This document shows, in pieces, positions 1 through 7,702 of a DNA stretch of 64,000 nucleotides. This DNA comes from CAVWZH01 sp963765285 (lineage in GTDB: Bacteria; Acidobacteriota; Terriglobia; Terriglobales; Acidobacteriaceae), in assembly GCA_963765285.1 (NCBI GenBank), contig CAVXVR010000009.1, forward strand, positions 186,001-250,000, written 5' to 3'. Both the position numbers and the translations under genes were made by a program. The notes beneath the pieces are model-generated. The model was given only the letters and a program-made list of their open reading frames with translations, was not told the origin of the DNA and made no database searches. Within the stretch, counting starts at the first letter, position 1, and every line of letters begins with the position of its first letter.

Positions 1-483
1 CTGCATGTGCATCCCTTTCATTCGCCCAAGTATCTGCGTGAGTATGTGCATCCCGCGGTCGAGGCGGGATTGAAGGCGTCGGGCCGGTCACGTCAGGATT
101 TCACATATGCGACCGCGACTTTCGTGATCACGGGTGATACAGAGAGCCAGCGCGCGAAAAATGCCGAAGCGGTCCGGCAGCAGATGGCCTTCTATGCCTC
201 AACCCGCACCTACGAACCGGTGCTGGCCACGCACGGTTGGGAAGGCATTGTGCCCGAGCTGCATGAGCGCTCGCTTGCGGGCGACTGGAAAGGTATGGCC
301 AGCCTGATCACCGATGAAATGCTCGATACCTTCGCGGTCAGCGGAACTTACGATGATATCGGCGCTAAGTTACGCCAGCGATATTCGGCGCTGCTGGATC
401 GGATCGCGCTCTATCAGCCCTACGAGCCTCAACTGGATGATGCCCGGGCGGAGCGGCTGGTTGGGGAATTCAATCAGCGGTGA
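1..483 (+). CDS. LLM-class (F420-dependent type) oxidoreductase, C-terminal part
   Basis: The frame is open from the first base, so the 5' end lies outside the window; about 160 C-terminal residues are present. The text resembles the end of luciferase-like (LLM) TIM-barrel oxidoreductases, which use F420 or FMN: a YLREYVHPAVEAGL helix, then a GWEGIVPELHER stretch, and a late AVSGTYDDIGAKLRQRY segment in the position where these proteins have the 'GTPDE'-like helix. The cofactor-binding N-terminus is missing, so F420 versus FMN use cannot be decided. It ends about 350 bases before the next gene on the other strand, with which it converges. Confidence 0.75.
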   Translation: MHVHPFHSPKYLREYVHPAVEAGLKASGRSRQDFTYATATFVITGDTESQRAKNAEAVRQQMAFYASTRTYEPVLATHGWEGIVPELHERSLAGDWKGMASLITDEMLDTFAVSGTYDDIGAKLRQRYSALLDRIALYQPYEPQLDDARAERLVGEFNQR

Positions 484-520
484 TTTCGGCCCAGGACTTC
501 TGCTGAGACGAACCACCGTT

Positions 521-832
521 TTAGTTCGGCATTTGGCTTCTCAGCTTATTTGCAAGCTTCTTTATCTCTTTTTCCCGCGCGATATTCACAATTCCTTTTG
601 CGTCGTCTAACAAGCTGTCGCGCAAAAGAGTGAGAAGCCGCGCCTTGAGCTTTGCCCGCTCGATAAGCGGGCTGGGAATGACGAGAGTGCGGGTTGGAGA
701 ACATGTCAGTGAGCTCCCGGTAAACGCAGGCTTGAGTTCGGACCCTGGATCTTCCACTTTGGCCAGCTCCTGAGCTCCGGCCAAAGCGACAGTGAGAATG
801 ACCGTCAGGGCAATAAAACTCGTTTTGGCCAC
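521..832 (-). CDS. Small secreted protein of unknown function
   Basis: This encodes 103 residues. It starts with a short positively charged n-region and a hydrophobic core (IALTVILTVALAG) ending in an AQ-type cleavage site, so it is probably exported. The mature part is lysine- and arginine-rich at the C-terminus (EKEIKKLANKLR) and has no domain I recognise. A strong Shine-Dalgarno sequence (AGGAGG) lies five bases before the ATG, which supports a real gene. Upstream are two perfect palindromes (848-883) that may control it. Confidence 0.6.
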   Translation of the reverse strand: MAKTSFIALTVILTVALAGAQELAKVEDPGSELKPAFTGSSLTCSPTRTLVIPSPLIERAKLKARLLTLLRDSLLDDAKGIVNIAREKEIKKLANKLRSQMPN

Positions 833-847
833 ATCTCTACCTCCTCT

Positions 848-883
848 TCAGGCGCCTGAGGAAAGAATGCGTAAGCATTCTTT
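848..883. repeat. Two adjacent perfect palindromes upstream of the secreted protein gene
   Basis: TCAGGCGCCTGA (848-859) is a 12-base perfect palindrome. AAAGAATGC and GCATTCTTT (862-883) form a nine-base-pair hairpin around a GTAA loop. Both lie in the 5' leader of the gene at 521-832. The rest of the 304-base gap (833-1136) shows no gene. An operator or an mRNA hairpin are both possible. Confidence 0.4.
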
Positions 884-1136
884 TGCGCGGAGAAAGGATG
901 GTGGGTTAGCCAATCACGGTTGCTCTCTACAGTGATGCCGGCGTCCGCTTACTGTGTGCGGGACGAACGCGATCGACACGGCGCACAGGCGTCGGCCAAA
1001 TCCTGCCTGCTCTATTCGCTCTCTTTCGGTTTTGTTGGCAGGATGGCGAACAAGTAGGTGATCCAGGGGATCTTAAGGCGCTTCTTCGAGTATGGTGCGA
1101 AGAGAATGCGCGAACTTGTCCGGCGGCTAAGGAATT

Positions 1137-1504
1137 TGGTGGAGGCGGCGGGAGTCGAACCCGCGTCCGAAAATGTTACTGGTCAAGAGACTACATGCTT
1201 ATTCCGGTTCATGCCTTGAGCATTACCTCAAGACGTTCGCGGTCCGCGCTCAGAACGGACAAGAAACGCGTGCCGCTAGCCTGAGATCTTAACCTCCCTG
1301 CCCAGACGTAGCAGAGAAGAGCAGCCCGCTGTGTGACGCTCGCTCGCAGCCCACGGGCAAAGCTGCGGAAAGCGGCTGCCTAATTAATTAGGCTGCGTAT
1401 GCCATTTGTTGATTGGCAATTATCGTTTTGCACGCGATTACGGGTGTGTGCACCCCGGCATGCCTCTTGGCCGCAAGCATCTCCGTCGAAGCCGTGACGC
1501 CCCC
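1137..1504 (-). ncRNA. ssrA: Transfer-messenger RNA (tmRNA)
   Basis: tmRNA rescues stalled ribosomes and tags the unfinished protein for proteolysis. Both ends of the tRNA-like domain are clear. The 5' end starts GGGGGCG at 1504. The 3' end carries the T-arm (GCGGGTTCGACTCCCGC) and CGCCTCC followed by an encoded ACCA ending at 1137. The seven acceptor pairs match, with the G3-U wobble that alanyl-tRNA synthetase reads. The tag frame runs from 1417 down to a TAA at 1388-1390 and encodes ANQQMAYAA, ending in the AYAA-type degron. The length, about 368 nt, is normal. This is a one-piece, not permuted, tmRNA. Confidence 0.96.
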
Positions 1505-1682
1505 ACTGTGGGATGGACCATGCAAAGAACTGCTTCCAGACTAGGTTGCAACCAGTTGGAAGTCAAACACTTGATTGGATGACGATTGGGTTACAAAAGG
1601 TGCTCCACTGGCGGGTTCGGCCTGACCGCATCTAATGTGGGAAAAGCACTTGCGGATCGAGATAATTAGGGCAGGAGATCCC

Positions 1683-2153
1683 ATGAACACTTTCTTGAGA
1701 AGCCTCGCTTTAGCGCTGATGGTCTGCACCGCGTTTTCAGTGCAGAACGCTTTCGGTCAAGAGAAGACTGATACAGTCGCACACCACCTCTTCGAAGCGG
1801 TGAATCGGGAGCGAGCTTCCCAGGGACTGGCCCAACTCAAATGGGACGACGCTCTGGCAAGTGCTGCCCGTCAGCACGCTGATGCCATGGCGGCGCGCAA
1901 TACGCTTGGACATCAGCTCCCCGACGAGCCCGGTCTTTCAACCAGGGCGACAAAGGCGGGTGTTCATTTTGTTTGGCTGTCGGAGAACGTGGCTGAGGGC
2001 GCCACTCCTGCCAGCATCACCGACCAATGGATGCACTCGCCCAATCATCGCGCCAACATGCTTGATACCGACATGGACACTGTGGGCATCGGCGTTGCCG
2101 AGCGCAACGGAATACTGTTCGCTGCGGCCGACTTCTGCAAGGTCAAACACTAG
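1683..2153 (+). CDS. Secreted CAP/SCP-domain protein (YkwD type)
   Basis: A 156-residue protein with a signal peptide (FLRSLALALMVCTAFS, cleavage near AFG-Q) followed by one CAP domain (PF00188). Visible CAP features are the NRERASQGLAQLKWDDALASAA helix, the histidine in RQHADAMA, and the late HSPNHRANMLD segment with the second histidine. Bacterial CAP proteins are extracellular and their activity is mostly unknown. The ATG at 1683 is preferred over a GTG-like start 48 bases earlier because GCAGGAG precedes it and the signal peptide starts there. It lies next to ssrA on the opposite strand and has no operon partner. Confidence 0.85.
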   Translation: MNTFLRSLALALMVCTAFSVQNAFGQEKTDTVAHHLFEAVNRERASQGLAQLKWDDALASAARQHADAMAARNTLGHQLPDEPGLSTRATKAGVHFVWLSENVAEGATPASITDQWMHSPNHRANMLDTDMDTVGIGVAERNGILFAAADFCKVKH

Positions 2154-2217
2154 AGCAACCCGTCGTGCCTCATCCTTAGATGCTGGAGCCCTTGGCGCAA
2201 ATACCATAGCTGCCATC

Positions 2218-3165
2218 CTACCGCGTGCAGCGGAACGTGTCGCGAATCGCGTCCAGTTGCTTCCACATATCTCCATCGCGCGGCTCACGCGACATGCCGA
2301 AGAAGAAGGCTGTATGGTCGGGCGTTCCGCACTGAGAGACCAGAATTTCGGAGTTCAACGTTATGAGTTTGCCGTGGGTGTCCCAGATGGTGACGGTTCC
2401 GTTGAATGCCCGGGCCGGCGCGCCTCCCAGCGTCGGCGATGTCCCTGAGTCTTCCCTGTAGCTTGCCGACACTTTGGAGAGGTCGGGCGTGAATTTATAG
2501 GTTCCGCCACGCTGCTCCGCAATCCCGCGAAAATAGCCCACCATGTCGGCCTGCAACTGCTCCGCGCTGAGCATGTGCGTACCCTCCAGCCACCAAAAGA
2601 ACAGATAGGAGTGATATTCCGGAGAGTCAGTCTGGTCGAAGTTTGGAGCAAAGAAGACGTCTTCGAGGCCCTGGTAGGGAATTTTCGGCCACCAGGGTAA
2701 GGGAAAAGGATACCGTGGATCGGTTGACCAAGTCCCGGGAACCCTATACACGAATGGATCCGACGCCTGATTCAAATGCGCTGGATAGGGCGCTCGGACG
2801 AGAGTGATCTCCGATCGGCTCCCGTCGAATCTCGCAACGGTCAGCCGGACCGTGCCGCCAACAGGCCCGTGAATGTCTTTGTTAATGATGTCGGTGATGT
2901 CACGCCCGGGTACCGCCACGCCGTTGACTTCGACGACGAAGTCGCTGCAATGGATACCAGCATTGGCCGCGGGTGAATCGTCCACTACGTGCATAACGGC
3001 CAGAGGACCACGGTGGTTCGCTTGCTGATCGTCGTACAGCTGGAACAAATAGAGTCCGATCGAGCCGCGGTCGTCCGCTGCGGCCTTTCCTGGCATCGGG
3101 AAGACCAGCAGAATGAGGGAGACGGCAAGCACATTAAAGGCACGGCGGACTGATTGGGTAAACAT
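2218..3165 (-). CDS. Secreted PDZ-domain protein
   Basis: A 315-residue protein with an N-terminal signal peptide (AFNVLAVSLILLVFPMPGKAAA) and one PDZ domain at about residues 32-112. The carboxylate-binding region reads GSIGLYLFQL and the helix region DSPAANAGIHCSDFVVEVNGVAV. The rest, about 200 residues, has no catalytic triad or protease motif that I can see, so it is not a DegP-type protease. The start at 3165 is chosen because GGAGAGG precedes it by six bases; an in-frame start at 3180 would place that site inside the gene. Confidence 0.7.
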   Translation of the reverse strand: MFTQSVRRAFNVLAVSLILLVFPMPGKAAADDRGSIGLYLFQLYDDQQANHRGPLAVMHVVDDSPAANAGIHCSDFVVEVNGVAVPGRDITDIINKDIHGPVGGTVRLTVARFDGSRSEITLVRAPYPAHLNQASDPFVYRVPGTWSTDPRYPFPLPWWPKIPYQGLEDVFFAPNFDQTDSPEYHSYLFFWWLEGTHMLSAEQLQADMVGYFRGIAEQRGGTYKFTPDLSKVSASYREDSGTSPTLGGAPARAFNGTVTIWDTHGKLITLNSEILVSQCGTPDHTAFFFGMSREPRDGDMWKQLDAIRDTFRCTR

Positions 3166-3325
3166 GAAAAACCTCTCCACTCGAGCGAATTGATACGATT
3201 TAAGACCTTGGGGAGATGGAAATCTTGTAAGGAATTAGCCTTTCCGTACGCGATGCCGCCGGAGGGGTCTGGTCCGCCAGTTACCGATTGGTCCCCGCCC
3301 CGTCTATGCCAGGAGGGAGCGCCTA

Positions 3326-4210
3326 GTGATTCGCGTAGGCTCGAAGAAATCCGTGCGGCCGTCTGTCAACGCGCCCCGGTCACAAACATCGCTTTCGTCT
3401 CCAGACAAGCCGGAACCGGTTCTCGGTAAACTCGAAACGCCAGGGGTGAAAGTAGAAGAGGAAGTCTACGCGCCGGGGCTCTGCATCCCACGCCACTCCC
3501 ACGACACCGCCAATTTCATTTACACCATCGCGGGAGCCCATTGGTCGGGATTCAGCCGTGGGGGCGACATATGCGCTCCGGGGACGGTACGCTTCCTGCC
3601 CGCCGGGGAACCCCACGAAAATTATTTTCCGGTGGGCTGCAGGGCGGTTGAGATCGAGGTGCGTCAGCCGATTTTCGAACTCGCCGCTGAGCACGGGAAC
3701 ACGATTTGCTCGCCCGGCGAACTCTCCCACCCATCCGCGGGTGCTCTGGGCGCGCGGCTGTACCGCGAGTTCCGCCGGAGAGACGACGTTTCGCTGCTCG
3801 AAATTGAGGCGGTGATGTTGCAGCTCCTGCTGAGCGGCGGGCAGGACTTCACCCCGCGGCGCGGTCCTGCTCCCTCATGGTTGCTGCGCATTCGAGAGAT
3901 GCTGCGCGAGGAGGAACAGCCGCGTCTTACCCTCGCGGAACTCTCAGGTTCGGTCGGGCGTCATCCGGTTCAGATCAGCCGCCAGTTTCATCGCTATTTC
4001 GGCTGCACCATCAGCGATTATATGCGGCGCGTCCGCATTGCTAAAGCGCAATCCCTGTTGCGCTGTCGCGATCTGGGGGTTGCTGAGATCGCGCTGACCT
4101 GCGGATTCTCTGATCAAAGCCATTTCACCAACGCGTTCCGCAGACTGACGGGTATGCCGCCCCACCGCTACCGTCTGCAGACTCCCGGGAAGTTTTCCGA
4201 GCGAGCCTGA
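3326..4210 (+). CDS. AraC-family transcriptional regulator
   Basis: A 294-residue protein. The N-terminal half is a cupin-like sensor (GLCIPRHSHDTANFIYTIAG, then FLPAGEPHENYF). The C-terminal half, residues 190-285, holds two helix-turn-helix units typical of AraC. The first is LTLAELSGSVGRHPVQISRQFHRYFG. The second ends in the signature GVAEIALTCGFSDQSHFTNAFRR followed by TGMPPHRYR. The GTG start at 3326 follows AGGAGGG by eight bases. It probably senses a small ligand through the cupin; the target is unknown. It is divergent from the PDZ gene, which it could regulate. Confidence 0.88.
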   Translation: MIRVGSKKSVRPSVNAPRSQTSLSSPDKPEPVLGKLETPGVKVEEEVYAPGLCIPRHSHDTANFIYTIAGAHWSGFSRGGDICAPGTVRFLPAGEPHENYFPVGCRAVEIEVRQPIFELAAEHGNTICSPGELSHPSAGALGARLYREFRRRDDVSLLEIEAVMLQLLLSGGQDFTPRRGPAPSWLLRIREMLREEEQPRLTLAELSGSVGRHPVQISRQFHRYFGCTISDYMRRVRIAKAQSLLRCRDLGVAEIALTCGFSDQSHFTNAFRRLTGMPPHRYRLQTPGKFSERA

Positions 4211-4243
4211 GCGGCGGTGTGAAGGCATGACCCTGCTGCAACC

Positions 4244-5089
4244 TCATTGTTGCGCTTGAGGTTTGGGTGGGGGTGGTTCGTGGATGCTCGCGACTACTTG
4301 CTTCATGTGGTCGAACTGGCCGGTCTGGTAGCCATAATTCCGCCGTGGCAATCTGTCGGCTTCGTCTTCAATGGCGTGCTCGCGGTTCTCAGGATTGGGA
4401 TGATCCGAAAGGAATTGAATGCCGCCTCGCCCGGTCTTAGCCTCGAGTTCCTCAAAGAAGCGGGCCAGTTGCATCGGGTTGTAGCCGGCTTCCGCCATCA
4501 GGTGGGAGCCCATGAGGTCAGCCTGGCTTTCCGCGGTGCGGGAAAATTTTAGCAACACGCTGTTGGCTCCCAGGCCGATGCCCAGCTTGGCCAGACTTGC
4601 CAGCGTGCCTCCATTATTGCCGGAGGTGGCCAGCGCCACCGGTAACTCGACCAACTCGGCTTTGGTGGCCTGGTTGGTGCCATGGCGCAAAATCACGTGG
4701 GACATCTCGTGTCCCATCGCGCCAGCCAGCTCGGCTTCGTTGTCTACCGTCTTCAGTAAGCCGGTGTTAATGAACATCGGGCCGCCGGGTAGGGCATAGG
4801 CGTTGATGGAAGGGTCGGCCACAACTTCAAACGTGAACTTGAAGCCGCTTTCCTGCGCTTCCGGCGCACTCGCTAATCGCTGGCCGATCTGATTTACATA
4901 TGCGTTCAGAAAGGGATCTTCCACGATGTGGACGTGTTTGCGAATCTGAGCGGCAGTTTCCTGGCCCAGTTGCACGTCCTGCTCTTTGGTGAACAGGTTG
5001 AAGCCGGGATGGAGCTGCGTGGGCCCTTGAGCGAACGCCGCAGCGGCGGAAAGGACCACAGAGAGGATTGCGAGGCGAAGGTGGTTCAT
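4244..5089 (-). CDS. M48-family zinc metalloprotease (BepA-like)
   Basis: A 281-residue exported protease. A signal peptide covers about residues 1-20 (LSVVLSAAAAFAQ). The zinc-binding HEMSH motif is at 127-131, and the third ligand is the glutamate of RTAESQADLMG. The AYALPGGPMFINTGLL strand, typical of M48 proteases such as BepA and LoiP, precedes it. The known family role is quality control of outer-membrane proteins in the periplasm; that role here is inferred. There are no TPR repeats after the protease domain, so it is the short form. The C-terminus is proline-rich (PPPPKPQAQQ). Confidence 0.88.
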   Translation of the reverse strand: MNHLRLAILSVVLSAAAAFAQGPTQLHPGFNLFTKEQDVQLGQETAAQIRKHVHIVEDPFLNAYVNQIGQRLASAPEAQESGFKFTFEVVADPSINAYALPGGPMFINTGLLKTVDNEAELAGAMGHEMSHVILRHGTNQATKAELVELPVALATSGNNGGTLASLAKLGIGLGANSVLLKFSRTAESQADLMGSHLMAEAGYNPMQLARFFEELEAKTGRGGIQFLSDHPNPENREHAIEDEADRLPRRNYGYQTGQFDHMKQVVASIHEPPPPKPQAQQ

Positions 5090-5184
5090 TTTTCGCTACA
5101 GCCTTGAGGACACTTGATGGTCAGAATAGCACGCAAGAACTGCCCAGGTGCTGGCACGATCCGACTGGAGGGCAGGGTCGTGAT

Positions 5185-5901
5185 TCAAACATTCTGCACC
5201 CACGCCGTAAGTTGCCGCCACCATGCCGAGTGGCCAATGGGGCCCATCAGGAATTGCATCACAACGATGAGAAGAGATCCCCAAATGGTTACGCGATGAA
5301 GTTTCCTGCGCGACCAGAGGTCAAAGGCAATCATGAAAATCAGAAACGAATCGAGGATGCCGAAGAAAACCCAATCGCTCGAAAACACAAAGGGGAAGGG
5401 CCAGCGGGCCAGCGCCGGACCCAGCAATGCCAGGGTCGCGAGGATTATCAGCCGCTTATGCGCCGGGCCGTCGGTTCGAACCGAGAAGGCCCACGCGACG
5501 AGTACCGCAAAGGTCGAGAGCTGAAGCACGTCATCGGCAAACAGAGCTTCCAGGCTCATGCCAAACACTGCATGTCTTCGCACCGCAGCGATGAGGGTTG
5601 CAAACCCGACGAGCACCATCAGCCCGGCAAGAATCATCCCGAAGACTCCGAGCCGCATGTGCCAGTTCACTCGACCGGCAGAGACGAGGGTTATCTGGGC
5701 AATGAGCAAGAGTATCCAGCAGGAAAAGAGCGCGCCGTGCACATGGACTAAGGGGCTCGGCAGCTTGGCATGAAACACGCCCGCGAGAAAATAGGAATGG
5801 GCGAAACCGATGAAGACCATCCCGAGAATGAGCACGACCATGCTCAAAAAGAAATAATCGTCGGTGTGTTTTCGAATGGGATGGGCCGCGGTGGTCGACA
5901 T
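5185..5901 (-). CDS. Polytopic membrane protein, about seven segments
   Basis: A 238-residue protein with about seven hydrophobic segments (for example FFLSMVVLILGMVFIGF, FSCWILLLIAQITLV, LGVFGMILAGLMVLVGF). Two histidine clusters at membrane edges (HVHGALF near residue 53, NWHMRLG near 80) resemble the spacing of DUF2306-like proteins, which may bind haem or metal. I do not recognise a function. The ATG follows GGGAGGAGC. It lies about 95 bases upstream of the M48 gene on the same strand, so the two could be cotranscribed. Confidence 0.65.
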   Translation of the reverse strand: MSTTAAHPIRKHTDDYFFLSMVVLILGMVFIGFAHSYFLAGVFHAKLPSPLVHVHGALFSCWILLLIAQITLVSAGRVNWHMRLGVFGMILAGLMVLVGFATLIAAVRRHAVFGMSLEALFADDVLQLSTFAVLVAWAFSVRTDGPAHKRLIILATLALLGPALARWPFPFVFSSDWVFFGILDSFLIFMIAFDLWSRRKLHRVTIWGSLLIVVMQFLMGPIGHSAWWRQLTAWVQNV

Positions 5902-6035
5902 GCTCCTCCCGATTTGCGCTTGAAAGGCTATTGAGACGCTATTTACTCAGAACCGCGAGCTAGACTATCACGAGGCTCGCAGCGGAGCGGGATGTTCGCG
6001 TGCAAGGAGTGCGGTGGACTCTCAGGAAGGACGAG

Positions 6036-6413
6036 TCAAACCAGGGGCTTAATGTTCTGACGGATCCACTCCAGGATTCGGGCAAAGCCGAATTCATGCC
6101 GTTCCATCGAGCCGACGATAAACGCGAGTCCGTCTGCGGCATCAACGTCGATGTAAGAACTGTTGCGCCGGAGGAAAACATCGGCGGCGGTGAAAGCGAT
6201 GCGCTTGTTTCCGTCAAGGAAACCGTGGTTGTTGCCGAGCGACTCCATCAGCGCGGCCGCTTCTTCTTCGACGGAGTTGTAATAGCCGATTTGCGGACGA
6301 AAAACGGCGGCCTCAACCGCGCCCTTATCGCGGACACCATGCAAGCCGCCGAACAGCTCGATCAAGCGATGCTGCATCAGGTAGACTTCCGCTACCGTAA
6401 GGTAGTCCGCCAT
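6036..6413 (-). CDS. doc: Doc-type toxin (Fic/DOC family)
   Basis: A 125-residue Fic-fold protein. The active-site motif HGFLDGNKR (residues 63-71) matches the Doc form H-x-F-x-D-x-N-K-R rather than the AMPylating form HPFxxGNGR. In phage P1, Doc phosphorylates EF-Tu and stops translation; the same reaction is inferred here. The early DKGAVEAAVFRPQ helix is also typical of death-on-curing proteins. It starts eight bases after the stop of its probable antitoxin gene, so the two form one operon with antitoxin first. Confidence 0.88.
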   Translation of the reverse strand: MADYLTVAEVYLMQHRLIELFGGLHGVRDKGAVEAAVFRPQIGYYNSVEEEAAALMESLGNNHGFLDGNKRIAFTAADVFLRRNSSYIDVDAADGLAFIVGSMERHEFGFARILEWIRQNIKPLV

Positions 6414-6421
6414 GTGGGCTT

Positions 6422-6655
6422 TTACTTTGCGAGGCGCTGCAACAGGTCACGGTTGCGGGCCACCGACTGCTCGAACGTGTCCATCACCTCGGAGCGGACC
6501 AGGTGCTGCGACGGAACCACGTTGTGCAGGTAGAACCGCAGCGCCTGCTCAAGAACGTGCCGTTTGGTTTGCCCATTCTGCTCGGCAACTGCAACGAACT
6601 CGTCGTAGAGCTGGGCGTCGATCTCGGGAGTGAACTTCTTGGTTGTGGCTGGCAT
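6422..6655 (-). CDS. Ribbon-helix-helix antitoxin partner of Doc
   Basis: A 77-residue protein. KKFTPEIDAQLYDEFVAVAEQ and the helix QTKRHVLEQALRFYL read as a ribbon-helix-helix DNA-binding domain, and the C-terminal tail (VMDTFEQSVARNRDLLQRLAK) would wrap the toxin. The classical partner of Doc is Phd, which has a different fold, so this is an RHH-Doc pairing. The ATG at 6655 is chosen because the RHH strand begins soon after it; an in-frame ATG at 6694 lies within the operator-like region. It probably represses its own promoter through the repeats at 6700-6735. Confidence 0.78.
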   Translation of the reverse strand: MPATTKKFTPEIDAQLYDEFVAVAEQNGQTKRHVLEQALRFYLHNVVPSQHLVRSEVMDTFEQSVARNRDLLQRLAK

Positions 6656-6699
6656 GGCTATTATCCGAGTTCTATATCTTAACCTCGAAGCCATGATAA

Positions 6700-6735
6700 A
6701 TCAATATAAATATTGATACATCAATAACCATCAAT
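6700..6735. promoter_or_regulatory. Candidate toxin-antitoxin operator (ATCAAT half-site array)
   Basis: ATCAATAT (6700-6707) and ATATTGAT (6710-6717) form an inverted repeat with a two-base centre. Two more half-sites in direct orientation follow at 6720-6725 and 6730-6735, exactly ten bases apart. The region is AT-rich in a GC-rich chromosome and lies 45-80 bases upstream of the antitoxin start. RHH repressors bind half-sites about one helical turn apart, which fits this layout. Confidence 0.65.
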
Positions 6736-6804
6736 AACCAAGCGAACCCTAGCAAGTCGCGAACATGTCTGGGGGTACTGGGTCGGCATCTGACTCCGTC
6801 GATA

Positions 6805-7491
6805 TTAAAGCTCATCCACGAAGGCAAGGTCGCGCAGCATTACATATCGCTGATAACACTTCTCGCACATCCAACGCTGTGCGGGGTCACAGTATCCGAA
6901 CATCCCCGCGTCGATATGAGCTTTGCAGAGGTCGCAATGCTCATGGTCCCATCCCGCAGGAACCAGTCGGGCCTCAGAGCCGAGAGGCAAAGTTTGGTCG
7001 GTTGCCGGATAGTGTCGACTCTGACTTCCCCGTCCTTTTATGGGCTCCAGTTTCGTCCATACTTTTACCTCGCGTCCTCCAACGATTGATATATCTGTCG
7101 ATTCATAGTCCTCGGCGACAGCATCAGCTCCCTGAAATTGTCTTTTCTCCCAACCCCAGCTTGGGTCAAGAACCATCCACACGTTAAAAGCCTGCCAGTA
7201 GGGACTCAGGTAAGCGCACGCCTGTCCAACCACTTGCGGCTCTTCTTTTTCGTCACAGGTAAGAGTCGCCGTCTCGGTTTCCTTGTCAAGCGACTTCAGG
7301 CTAGCGCAAAGACATTCTCTCTCGCCGAACAAGAGCCAGAACCAGTGCGAATCAATCTTCTCCATTGTGCGGTCAAATCTGCCATCAAGCTCAAACCGCG
7401 TATATCCGGTGCCCGACGTCGCGCCCCGACGCACAGCATTAACGATAAACTTGGGAAAATCTTCAAGAGTCTTCGGTTTGCGGATTTCCAT
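6805..7491 (-). CDS. Unknown protein with a C-terminal four-cysteine (zinc-type) cluster
   Basis: A 228-residue soluble protein without a signal peptide or membrane segment. The last 50 residues hold WDHEHCDLCKAHID followed by GYCDPAQRWMCEKC, a spacing of Cys and His that would suit one structural zinc site. The N-terminal 170 residues are not recognisable; the tract TETATLTCDEKEE may be a beta-rich domain. It lies just upstream of the toxin-antitoxin operator on the same strand, but about 70 bases separate it from the operator repeats and it has no obvious link to Doc. Confidence 0.6.
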   Translation of the reverse strand: MEIRKPKTLEDFPKFIVNAVRRGATSGTGYTRFELDGRFDRTMEKIDSHWFWLLFGERECLCASLKSLDKETETATLTCDEKEEPQVVGQACAYLSPYWQAFNVWMVLDPSWGWEKRQFQGADAVAEDYESTDISIVGGREVKVWTKLEPIKGRGSQSRHYPATDQTLPLGSEARLVPAGWDHEHCDLCKAHIDAGMFGYCDPAQRWMCEKCYQRYVMLRDLAFVDEL

Positions 7492-7702
7492 TCTCGCCAG
7501 CTCCCGGAATACAGTTCGCCACCAAAGATTATACGGGGATCGAGTTGCTGCTTATCACCAGCCGTTTTGTCCGACCATCCGCGCGCGGCCTAATCTCTTT
7601 TGGAGAACACTGAGAAGACAATGAAAGAGAGAAGCTAGCGCTGTGTTGCGAAATCCTGCCCAATTCTATTGCCCGCCTTGTCCATTCAACCTATACTTCT
7701 AC

